From Brevundimonas sp. (GTDB lineage Bacteria > Pseudomonadota > Alphaproteobacteria > Caulobacterales > Caulobacteraceae), in contig JAAXIW010000071.1 in NCBI GenBank assembly GCA_012270135.1, positions 1 to 6,025 of the forward strand: DNA of 6,025 nucleotides, in the 5' to 3' direction. The notes under the pieces are model-generated. The model was given only the letters and a program-made list of their open reading frames with translations, was not told the DNA's origin and made no database searches. The translations under genes were made by a program, and so were the position numbers. This document shows, piece by piece, positions 1 to 5,565 of this stretch (position 1 is its first letter; the number at the start of each line of letters is the position of its first letter).

Positions 1-53
1 GTTCTGAACGGCGGGCCTTGGCGCCGCCTCCGGCTCCGCGTTAGCCTTCCCGC

Positions 54-251
54 ATGACCGAGACCGACGCCGGACCCGCCACCCTCCATTTCGCCGACGG
101 CGAGTTCGCCGTGCTCAAGGCCGGGCGCTTCGTCGCCTGCGCCGTCAGCGGCAAGACCATCCCGCTGGAGATCCTGCGCTACTGGTCCGCCGCGCGTCAG
201 GAAGCCTACGCCGGCCCCGGCGAGGCGCTGCAGCGGATGGCGGCGCCGTGA
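54..251 (+). CDS. DUF2093 domain small protein
   Basis: A 65-residue protein that is essentially one DUF2093 domain, a short family of unknown function found mainly in Alphaproteobacteria. The recognisable core runs from about residue 12 to 56. It has a 'FADGEFAVLKAGRFVACAVSG' type segment with a single Cys (VACAV), then IPLEILRYWS and a QEAY motif, all typical of the family. There is no signal peptide or membrane segment, so it is probably cytoplasmic. The ATG at 54 is not preceded by a clear Shine-Dalgarno sequence. Its TGA stop (249-251) overlaps the GTG start of the M23 gene (248-250), so the two genes are almost certainly co-transcribed and translationally coupled. The function is unknown. 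The family call rests on remembered motif similarity; the operon arrangement is seen directly. Confidence 0.85.
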   Translation: MTETDAGPATLHFADGEFAVLKAGRFVACAVSGKTIPLEILRYWSAARQEAYAGPGEALQRMAAP

Positions 252-1078
252 TCCCCGACCGCCGCGCCCTGCTCGTCGGAGCCGCGGCGCTGGCGGCGAC
301 GGCCCCGGCGCGGGCGCGAACGTCCGAAGACCTCGACCTGACCGGCCGGTTCGTCCAGGGCGGACACGCCCTCGGCCGCACCTGGCCGCGGGCCCTGATC
401 TTCGTCGACGGCGAGGCCCTGGCCGCGGCCTCGTCGAACGGGCGTTTCATCGTCGGCTTCGACCGCGACGCGCCGTCCAGCGTCCGGATCGAGGCCCGTC
501 TCGACGGCCGCTCGGCGGGCCGCACGCTCGACATCGCGCCGGGCGACTTCCAGATCACCCGGGTCGACGGCCTGCCGCCCACCACCGTCGAGCCGTCCGA
601 CCCCGCCCTGCTGGCCCGCATCGCCCGCGAGGTCGAGCTCAAGACCGAGGGCTTCGCCAGCCGCATCGACGCCGACCATTTCAGGGACGGCTTCGACTGG
701 CCGGTGACCGGCTTCCGCGTCAGCAGCCGCTGGGGCGCCCAGCGTGTCCTCAACGGCACGCCGGCCCGTCCGCACTACGGCATCGACCTGGCCGTGCCGG
801 CGGGGACCGTCATCCGCGCCCCCGCCGCCGGCCGCGTCACCCTCGCCGAGCCCGACCTGCATTTCGAGGGCGGCCTGGTGCTGATCGATCATGGCCAGGG
901 CCTGATCACCGCCTATCTGCACCAGTCGCGTCTCGAGGTCCGCGCCGGGCAGGACGTACGGCGGGGTGATTCGGTCGGCCGGGTCGGTATGACCGGCCGC
1001 GCCACCGGTCCGCACCTGTGCTGGCGCATGAAATGGCGCAACCGCAACATGGACCCGTCGCTTCTGACAAGAACCTGA
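248..1078 (+). CDS. Exported M23-family (LytM-like) peptidase or peptidase-like protein
   Basis: A 276-residue exported protein. M23/LytM enzymes are zinc endopeptidases that cut peptidoglycan cross-bridges, or inactive relatives that activate amidases. Residues 1 to about 24 form a signal peptide: an Arg-Arg pair at 5-6 followed by LLVGAAALAATA and an ARA cleavage site, possibly Tat type. A middle region of about 130 residues has no domain I can name. The M23 domain covers about 155-272. It contains HYGID (H176, D180: zinc ligands), YLHQS (H225: catalytic His) and PHLCW (H256, C258). In canonical members the last motif is HxH, so the third zinc ligand here is Cys (codon TGC, 1019-1021). Cys can bind zinc, so activity is uncertain rather than excluded. 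The GTG start at 248 sits in a GTGA overlap with DUF2093 and is the start that gives an intact signal peptide. A hairpin follows the stop directly. Confidence 0.88.
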   Translation: MIPDRRALLVGAAALAATAPARARTSEDLDLTGRFVQGGHALGRTWPRALIFVDGEALAAASSNGRFIVGFDRDAPSSVRIEARLDGRSAGRTLDIAPGDFQITRVDGLPPTTVEPSDPALLARIAREVELKTEGFASRIDADHFRDGFDWPVTGFRVSSRWGAQRVLNGTPARPHYGIDLAVPAGTVIRAPAAGRVTLAEPDLHFEGGLVLIDHGQGLITAYLHQSRLEVRAGQDVRRGDSVGRVGMTGRATGPHLCWRMKWRNRNMDPSLLTRT

Positions 1079-1101
1079 GCGAGTGTAAGCGATTACCTCG
1101 C
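1079..1101 (+). terminator. Hairpin directly after the M23 stop codon
   Basis: Immediately after the TGA (1076-1078), GCGAG (1079-1083) pairs with CTCGC (1097-1101) and GTAA (1085-1088) pairs with TTAC (1093-1096). T1084 is a one-base bulge and the loop GCGA (1089-1092) is of the stable GNRA type. This is a perfect nine-base-pair stem apart from the bulge. No T-run follows, so it is not a textbook Rho-independent terminator. It may be an imperfect terminator or a structure protecting the 3' end of the DUF2093-M23 mRNA. Confidence 0.45.
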
Positions 1102-1196
1102 CCGGTGACCGCCAGTCAGTCATGGACCGGTAAGGGTTCAGTCCCTAGACTCACCACATCTGTTCACCATAGCCGCCTCCGCCGGGGCTTTCCGCC

Positions 1197-1724
1197 ATGA
1201 CTTCGCTCGCCGCCCTCCAGATCCTGCTCGTCGACGACAATCCGCACATGCGGACCATCGCTTCGGCGGTGCTGCAGTCCGCCGGCATCCGCAAGGTGCT
1301 CGAGGCGGGCGACGGCGGCACGGGCCTGCAGATGCTGCGCGACCACGCCATCGACCTGGCCATCGTCGACTACAACATGTTCCCGCTGGACGGCGTCGAG
1401 TTCACCCGCCTGGTCCGCAACAGCCCCGACAGCGCCAATCCCTATCTGCCGATCATCATGATGACCGGCCACTCGGGCAAGCAGCGCGTCTACGAGGCGC
1501 GCGACGCCGGCGTCACCGAATTCCTCGCCAAGCCGATCACCGCCAAGGGCGTTCTCGACCGCATCCAGTCCGTGATCTGGAGGCCCCGGCCCTTCGTCAA
1601 GACGGACGGCTATTTCGGGCCGGATCGCCGCCGCGTGACCCCGCCCCATTTCCGCGGCCCCTACCGGCGGGCCACCGACGCCAATCGCGAACCGGCCACC
1701 GAGGCCGCCACCGTCCGCGCCTAG
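1197..1724 (+). CDS. Stand-alone receiver-domain response regulator with Arg-rich tail
   Basis: A 175-residue single-domain (CheY-like) response regulator. The receiver domain spans about residues 6-128 and has every phosphorylation residue: acidic pair D13/D14 in LLVDDNPHM, phospho-acceptor D58 in IVDYNM, T90 in IIMMTG and K112 in LAKPI. It should therefore be phosphorylated by a histidine kinase, but no kinase is in the window. There is no DNA-binding or enzymatic output domain. Instead a tail of about 45 residues carries two copies of a GPxRR motif, FGPDRRR (140-146) and FRGPYRRA (152-159), and is probably disordered. Output is likely through protein-protein contact, or conceivably ligand binding by the tail. 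A 118-base gap separates it from the upstream M23 gene, so it probably has its own promoter. No strong Shine-Dalgarno is visible before ATG 1197. Its TAG stop overlaps the stop of the convergent acyltransferase gene. Confidence 0.9.
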   Translation: MTSLAALQILLVDDNPHMRTIASAVLQSAGIRKVLEAGDGGTGLQMLRDHAIDLAIVDYNMFPLDGVEFTRLVRNSPDSANPYLPIIMMTGHSGKQRVYEARDAGVTEFLAKPITAKGVLDRIQSVIWRPRPFVKTDGYFGPDRRRVTPPHFRGPYRRATDANREPATEAATVRA

Positions 1725-2668
1725 CCCTCGTCCGCCTTCAGCGCCGCATAGACCCGGTCGGGCCAGCGCTTGTGCACCCAGAACCAGTCGACCGGGCTCT
1801 CGCGCACCCGCTCTTCGATAAAGCTCGTGATCGCCTGCACCCCGCGTGCAATATCCGCCTGACGGTCGTCGGTCTTCTCCAGCTTGATCGGCTCATAGAC
1901 GGTCACCCGGAACCGCACCCCCGGAAGCCGGACCGTTGACATCGGCTGCAGCACCGTACCGAACCGCAGCGCCAGCCGGCTGGGCCCCGGCGCGGCATTC
2001 ACCGGCTGGCCGAAAAAGGTCACTTCCGGCCCTTCCGAAAACTTCTGGTCGTTCATCAGGGCGACCGACTCGCCGCGCGCCATACCGGCCAGCAGTTCGC
2101 GCGCGCCATCCCCGCCCTTGGGCGCGAACAGTGTCACGCCATAGCGCGCCCGCGCCGCGATGATCTGGGCGTCGACATAGGGGTTGTTGGCCGCGCGATA
2201 GGTGATCTGGCACGGCACGCCCGAGCCGACGATGGTCGCCGCCAGCGTCTCGATATTGGCGAAATGCCCGCCCGCGAACACCACCGGCCGACCGCTGTCG
2301 CGGATGGCGTGAAGCCGCTCCAGTCCGACCACCTCGATGCGGTTCTCGGCCACCAGCCGGTCCATGACGGCCGTCTCGGCGAAGGCCCGCCCCGTCTGCT
2401 CCCACTGCGCCAGCGCCAGCGCCTCGCGTTCGTCGGGCGGCATGTCCGGGAAGGCGATGCGCAGATTGCGCAGCACCGTCTTCTGCGTCCCCGTCTTCGG
2501 CCCCAGCGTCCTCAGCAGCCAGCCGCCGAGCGCCGAGGCCCGCTCGACGCCGAGCAGCCGCATGAAGCCGATGAAGCCGGCGAAGCCGACCGACTCCAGC
2601 CGCCAGATCAGATCCTGGCGCAGCCCGACCCGTTTCGGAGTCTCACCAGGCAATGGTGATCCCGCCAT
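1721..2668 (-). CDS. LpxL/HtrB-family lysophospholipid (lipid A) acyltransferase
   Basis: A 315-residue acyltransferase of the bacterial lipid A biosynthesis family (LpxL/LpxM/HtrB), which transfers a secondary acyl chain from acyl-ACP to lipid A precursors at the inner membrane. Visible signatures are the catalytic H-x4-E motif in GGHFANIET (H135, E140), YRAANNPYVD (157-166), the block DQKFSEG...VTFFGQPV (207-223) followed by GPSRLALRFG, and the C-terminal DWFWVHKRWPDR (294-305). A hydrophobic N-terminal segment (about 26-39) is likely membrane-associated. Length is normal for the family. The ATG at 2668 lies 26 bases inside the end of the upstream dehydrogenase gene, with only a weak GGTGG before it; a TTG at 2653 is an alternative start. 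The overlap implies an operon with translational coupling. The exact substrate (lipid A or another lysophospholipid, such as an ornithine or glycolipid precursor) cannot be decided from sequence alone, so no symbol is given. Confidence 0.88.
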   Translation of the reverse strand: MAGSPLPGETPKRVGLRQDLIWRLESVGFAGFIGFMRLLGVERASALGGWLLRTLGPKTGTQKTVLRNLRIAFPDMPPDEREALALAQWEQTGRAFAETAVMDRLVAENRIEVVGLERLHAIRDSGRPVVFAGGHFANIETLAATIVGSGVPCQITYRAANNPYVDAQIIAARARYGVTLFAPKGGDGARELLAGMARGESVALMNDQKFSEGPEVTFFGQPVNAAPGPSRLALRFGTVLQPMSTVRLPGVRFRVTVYEPIKLEKTDDRQADIARGVQAITSFIEERVRESPVDWFWVHKRWPDRVYAALKADEG

Positions 2669-3413
2669 CGACCACCAGCGTCTGGCCGGTCATGTAGCTG
2701 GACGCCGGCGAGGCCAGATAGACCGCCGCCCCGGCGATCTCGTCCGGCTGGCCGATGCGCTTCAGCGGGGCCGGATCGGTGACCTGCTTCAGCAGCTCGG
2801 GGTTCTCCCACAGGTATTTGGCGAAGTCGGTCTGCACCAGGCCCGGAGCGATGGTGTTGACCCGCACGTTCGACGGCCCCCACTCGACCGCCAGATTGCG
2901 CGCCAGCTGCATGTCGGCCGCCTTGGAGATGTTGTAGGCCCCGATCAGGGCGTTGCCCCTCAGGCCCCCGATCGACGACACGATGATCACCGATCCCGCC
3001 TTCCGCTCCAGCATCTGCGGCGCGACCATCTGGATCAGCCAGTGGTTCGAGACCACGTTGTTCTGCAAGATCTTGTTGAACTGCTCGTCGTTGATCCCCG
3101 CCATCGGCCCCGCATAGGGATTGGTCGCGGCGTTGCAGACCAGGATGTCGATCTTGCCGAAGGCCGCGTTGGTCTCGTCGACCAGCCGCTGCAAATCCTC
3201 CTTCGAGGCGATATTGGCCGGAACCGCGATCGCCCGCCCCTCGCCATGCTTCGCATTGATGGCCGAGGCGACCTCGTCGCACGGCCCCGGCTTGCGGGAC
3301 GAGATCACCACCCGCGCCCCATGCTCGGCCAGCCGTTCGGCGATGGCCTTGCCGATGCCCCGCGACGAGCCGGTGATGACGGCGACCTGGCCGGTCAGAT
3401 CGAACAATTCCAT
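2643..3413 (-). CDS. SDR-family NAD(P)-dependent oxidoreductase (classical type)
   Basis: A 256-residue classical short-chain dehydrogenase/reductase, a full-length single-domain Rossmann enzyme. The cofactor site is TGSSRGIG (14-21), followed by NAA (94-96). The catalytic residues are the Asn of QNNV (118/119), S147 in IVSSIGG, and Y160 with K164 in YNISK. APG (189-191) and the terminal TGQTLVVDGG complete the fold. Arg at 18 and at 40 (VISSRK, end of strand 2) suggest a preference for NADPH. The segments SSRK, VIVSS, YNISK and APGLVQTDFAKYLW resemble the DHRS4-type carbonyl/retinol reductase branch as I remember it, but the substrate is unknown. The start at 3413 is supported by GAGG at 3420-3423, six bases upstream. 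It is the first gene of an operon with the acyltransferase, and its last 26 bases overlap that gene. A role in lipid metabolism would suit the partner but is not shown. Confidence 0.92.
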   Translation of the reverse strand: MELFDLTGQVAVITGSSRGIGKAIAERLAEHGARVVISSRKPGPCDEVASAINAKHGEGRAIAVPANIASKEDLQRLVDETNAAFGKIDILVCNAATNPYAGPMAGINDEQFNKILQNNVVSNHWLIQMVAPQMLERKAGSVIIVSSIGGLRGNALIGAYNISKAADMQLARNLAVEWGPSNVRVNTIAPGLVQTDFAKYLWENPELLKQVTDPAPLKRIGQPDEIAGAAVYLASPASSYMTGQTLVVDGGITIAW

Positions 3414-3520
3414 CGTTAACCTCGAAGAGTGGGGAGAATCCGTGCACGAACCCTAGGCGAACTGTCCTGATACCCCGATACTCGGGCGATTCCATCCGGG
3501 AAGGCGGAACAACCGTTTCC
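3414..3520. promoter_or_regulatory. Divergent intergenic region between SDR and tipF with two GANTC sites
   Basis: These 107 bases must hold the promoters of both the SDR operon (leftward) and the tipF-like gene (rightward). Two GANTC sites, the target of the Caulobacterales CcrM methylase, are present: GAATC (3436-3440) and GATTC (3488-3492). There is also a small inverted repeat CCCGA-TAC-TCGGG (3474-3486) and a direct GATAC repeat (3469-3473 and 3477-3481). GTTAAC (3415-3420) contains only one half of a CtrA-type TTAA-N7-TTAA box. I could not assign -35/-10 elements convincingly. A purine-rich AAGGCGGAA (3501-3509) is the best ribosome-binding candidate for tipF, though it lies rather far from the ATG. 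Confidence 0.4.
3420..3423 (-). promoter_or_regulatory. Ribosome binding site of the SDR gene
   Basis: On the minus strand GAGG lies six bases before the ATG at 3413, inside GAGGTTAACG. This supports that start. The same bases include a palindromic GTTAAC (3415-3420). Confidence 0.6.
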
Positions 3521-4789
3521 ATGCGCGCCCTCACTCAAGGCTTCCTGCTCTTCGGCTACATCTTCCTGGCCATGACGGTCGGCGCCTTCGTGTGGCGCGC
3601 GGGGCTCGGCGCCGGCGCGGGCGCCGCCGCCGGCATCGCCAGCCTCGGCCTGCTCGCCGCCATCCACACCTGGATTTCCGGCAAGGCCGAACGCGCCGCC
3701 CTGATGAAGGAGATCGATCAGGTCCGCGACGCCCACCGCCTGCTCGCCGACGCCATGGAGTCGACCCAGGGCGCGCTCACCGAACTGGCCCAGGCCATCG
3801 AGACCGGCGCCCTGTCCTCGACCGAACAGCTGTCGGGCGAGGTCCGCATGCTGGAATCCCTGATCCAGCAGATGAGCGAGTCGATCGACCAGCGCATCTC
3901 CCAGCCGGCCGCCGCCAACCCCTATGAGGCGCGCCACCAGCAGCAGTCCAACGCCCTGCTTCAGACCATCCACGAGGCTCTCGCCGAGAACCGCGTCGAC
4001 CTCTACCTGCCGCCGCTCGTCTCCCTGCCCCAGCGCCGCACCATCTTCTACGAGAGCTTCACCCGCCTGCGCGCCGCCGACGACCGGGTCATGATGCCGG
4101 CCGAATACCTGTCGATCGCCGAGGGCGAGGGCCTCGTCCCGGCCATCGACAACCTGCTGCTGTTCCGCTGCGCCCAGATCGTCCGCCGCCTCGCCCGCCA
4201 GGACCGCAAGGTCGGCGTCTTCTGCAACGTCGCCCTGTCCTCGCTGGGCGATGAGACCTTCTTCCCCCAGTTCCTGCATTTCCTCAGCGAAAACCGCGAC
4301 CTCAACCAGTCGCTGATCTTCGAACTGGGACAGGCCACCTTCGACGCCCGCGGCGCGGTCGAGGCCCGCAACATGGCCAAGCTGGCCGACCTCGGCTTCC
4401 GCTTCTCGATCGACAAGGTCCAGACCCTCGACCTCGACTTCGCCGACCTTCAAAGGTCCGATGTAAAGTTCATGAAGGTCGCCGCCGATCTGCTGATCGA
4501 ACAGCTGCTCGACCTCGACGGCGCCGCCCCCCTGCCCGCCATGCGCGACATTCAGGCCGCCGACTTCGCCGGCCTCACCCGCCGTTACGGCATCGAGCTG
4601 ATCGCCGAGAAGTGCGAGACCGAGCGCCAGATCGTCGACATCCTCGAACTCGACGTCTCCGTCGGCCAGGGCCACCTGTTCGGCGAGCCCCGCGCCATCA
4701 AGGAAGCCGTGCTGGCCGAGACCGATCCTCCGGCCGACTTCATCCGCTCCACCCTGCGCAGCGCCGACCACCGGAGACGGTTCGGGTAG
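3521..4789 (+). CDS. tipF: TipF-like cyclic-di-GMP effector for flagellum assembly (degenerate EAL domain)
   Basis: A 422-residue membrane protein. Two predicted transmembrane helices (about 8-27 and 29-51) are followed by a coiled-coil region (about 55-125) and a C-terminal EAL domain (about 152-400). This is the architecture of Caulobacter TipF, a cyclic-di-GMP receptor that works at the cell pole to recruit flagellar switch components and does not act mainly as a phosphodiesterase. Many EAL ligand residues remain: E178 (motif ESF instead of EAL), N236 (CNVALS), E268 (IFELG), D298, K316 (VKFMK), E363 (AEKCET) and Q383-G384 with FGEP. The DDFGTG loop is DKVQTL, so the second metal-binding Asp is K299, arguing for binding without efficient hydrolysis. 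It is transcribed divergently from the SDR gene; no other flagellar gene is in the window. A different degenerate EAL protein is possible, but helices plus coiled coil make TipF the best call. Confidence 0.78.
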   Translation: MRALTQGFLLFGYIFLAMTVGAFVWRAGLGAGAGAAAGIASLGLLAAIHTWISGKAERAALMKEIDQVRDAHRLLADAMESTQGALTELAQAIETGALSSTEQLSGEVRMLESLIQQMSESIDQRISQPAAANPYEARHQQQSNALLQTIHEALAENRVDLYLPPLVSLPQRRTIFYESFTRLRAADDRVMMPAEYLSIAEGEGLVPAIDNLLLFRCAQIVRRLARQDRKVGVFCNVALSSLGDETFFPQFLHFLSENRDLNQSLIFELGQATFDARGAVEARNMAKLADLGFRFSIDKVQTLDLDFADLQRSDVKFMKVAADLLIEQLLDLDGAAPLPAMRDIQAADFAGLTRRYGIELIAEKCETERQIVDILELDVSVGQGHLFGEPRAIKEAVLAETDPPADFIRSTLRSADHRRRFG

Positions 4790-4793
4790 CGTC

Positions 4794-4819
4794 CGGACCT
4801 GATCGGACCTGACGGTCCG
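4794..4819 (+). repeat. Tandem 9-base repeat and hairpin downstream of tipF
   Basis: CGGACCTGA occurs twice (4794-4802 and 4804-4812), separated by a single T, and is followed by GGTCCG (4814-4819). CGGACC of the second copy pairs perfectly with GGTCCG around a TGAC loop; the first copy could pair with the same arm as an alternative. It begins four bases after the tipF stop. No T-run follows, so a terminator role is only possible. Confidence 0.4.
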
Positions 4820-4829
4820 CGACCGGATA

Positions 4830-4858
4830 TTGACGCGCAGCGGCCGGTCCCGGACAAG
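4830..4858 (+). promoter_or_regulatory. Candidate promoter of the DUF4189 gene
   Basis: TTGACGC (4830-4836) matches the -35 element of the Caulobacter housekeeping promoter (TTGACG type). A 17-base spacer leads to GACAAG (4853-4858), a poor -10 match. The position, 27 bases before the DUF4189 start, is plausible. The weak -10 keeps this tentative. Confidence 0.28.
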
Positions 4859-4874
4859 TCGGCGGTTCACGCCC

Positions 4875-4879
4875 AGGAG
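4875..4879 (+). promoter_or_regulatory. Ribosome binding site of the DUF4189 gene
   Basis: AGGAG lies six bases before the ATG at 4886. It is one of the clearest Shine-Dalgarno sequences in the window and fixes this start. Confidence 0.8.
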
Positions 4880-4885
4880 ACAGGC

Positions 4886-5284
4886 ATGCGCCCCGGATGG
4901 ATTCTGAAGACGTTGGCGCTGGCCGTGGTCGGCCTTTCAGCGGCCGCTTTCGCCCCCTCCGCTCAGGTCGCCGAGAAATGGCAGGCCATCGCGGTTCGCG
5001 ACGACGGACGATTCACGATCTCGCAGGCCAACAATGCGCCCACCCGCGACGCGGCCCGCGCCGAGGCGCTTGGCAGGTGTGCTCGCGAGGGCGGACGGTG
5101 CCGTATCCTCGTCTCCACCCCCGGATGTGCAGCCGTGGCCTACAATGAGGCCGAGCGAAACTTTTTCGGGGCCTACGGGGTGACCGAGGCTGAGGCGGTC
5201 AACAAGGCCCATGCGGCCTGCTCTGCGGCCGGACTGTACTGCAACAGCCAGTTCACCGCCTGCCCGTTCCCGATGCCGCGCTGA
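4886..5284 (+). CDS. Secreted DUF4189 domain protein with six cysteines
   Basis: A 132-residue protein with a Sec signal peptide: positive N-terminus (R2, K8), hydrophobic stretch about 9-23, and cleavage near PSA/QVA at 26-29. The mature part resembles DUF4189, a secreted family of unknown function: it opens with WQAIAV and continues with ALGRC, a CAAVAY segment and a second cysteine cluster. Six cysteines fall into two triads with similar spacing, C65-x6-C72-x8-C81 and C112-x6-C119-x6-C126. Each triad is preceded by an Ala-rich helix-like segment (DAARAEAL, EAVNKAHAA), which suggests an internal duplication and three disulfides formed in the periplasm. There is no lipobox and no catalytic motif I can recognise. 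It follows the tipF-like gene on the same strand after 96 bases, which hold a hairpin and a possible promoter, so it may be transcribed separately. Its stop lies one base from the stop of the convergent lipoprotein gene. Confidence 0.82.
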   Translation: MRPGWILKTLALAVVGLSAAAFAPSAQVAEKWQAIAVRDDGRFTISQANNAPTRDAARAEALGRCAREGGRCRILVSTPGCAAVAYNEAERNFFGAYGVTEAEAVNKAHAACSAAGLYCNSQFTACPFPMPR

Positions 5285-5285
5285 A

Positions 5286-5513
5286 TCAGTAGGCCGGTAC
5301 GGTCTGCGGCTCCGGCGCCTCACCCGTCGGTTCAGCCCCAGGCGTCTCCATCCCGGCCGCCCGTTCGTCGGCGGCGGTGTCGCTGCGGTCCGGCGTTTCC
5401 GGCATGGCCTCGGCGACGGTTTCGTTGGCCGGTTCCGGCTCGGACTGCGGGCTGCAGGCGACGGCGGACGCGGCCAGGGCGGCGACGGCGAAGACAGTGA
5501 TAATCTGACGCAT
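5286..5513 (-). CDS. Small acidic Pro/Glu-rich predicted lipoprotein
   Basis: A 75-residue predicted lipoprotein of unknown function. Residues 1-19 form a signal peptide (MRQIITVFAVAALAASAVA) and C20 is the lipidation site; the lipobox AVAC is acceptable but not ideal, since -3 is Ala rather than Leu. The mature 55 residues (SPQSEPEPANE... to the C-terminus QTVPAY) are rich in Pro, Glu, Ala and Thr, contain no Lys, and look disordered, with no domain. The frame is open further upstream to 5612, but the ATG at 5513 is right: it has a strong GGAGG five bases ahead and yields the signal peptide, whereas the longer form would overlap the end of the upstream lipoprotein gene. It lies 52 bases downstream of the glycine-zipper gene on the same strand, probably as an operon. 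Proteins this short and biased are hard to classify, so the gene is likely real but its function is unassigned. Confidence 0.72.
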   Translation of the reverse strand: MRQIITVFAVAALAASAVACSPQSEPEPANETVAEAMPETPDRSDTAADERAAGMETPGAEPTGEAPEPQTVPAY

Positions 5514-5518
5514 CGGTT

Positions 5519-5523
5519 CCTCC
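5519..5523 (-). promoter_or_regulatory. Ribosome binding site deciding the small lipoprotein start
   Basis: On the minus strand GGAGG sits five bases before the ATG at 5513. It selects this start over the upstream ATG at 5612 in the same frame. Confidence 0.8.
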
Positions 5524-5565
5524 AGAGACAGACTGCTCAAACCGGCCGCGCCGCCGTCCGTTCCC

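Noticed and set aside
206..1123. A 305-codon open frame on the minus strand opposite the M23 gene
   Set aside because: Biased composition without motifs and complete overlap with a gene having a signal peptide and M23 residues.
2337..3419. A 360-codon open frame on the plus strand opposite the SDR and acyltransferase genes
   Set aside because: Arg/Asp/His-rich shadow translation with no family motifs; both minus-strand genes have intact catalytic motifs.
3415..3430. Possible CtrA box beginning with GTTAAC upstream of the SDR gene
   Set aside because: Only one TTAA half is present; seven bases further the sequence is GAGT, not TTAA.
3416..4870. A 484-codon open frame on the minus strand covering the whole tipF-like gene
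   Set aside because: Antisense shadow of a GC-rich gene: the translation is low-complexity (Gly, Asp, Gln, Leu), without recognisable domains, while the plus strand encodes a clear EAL protein.
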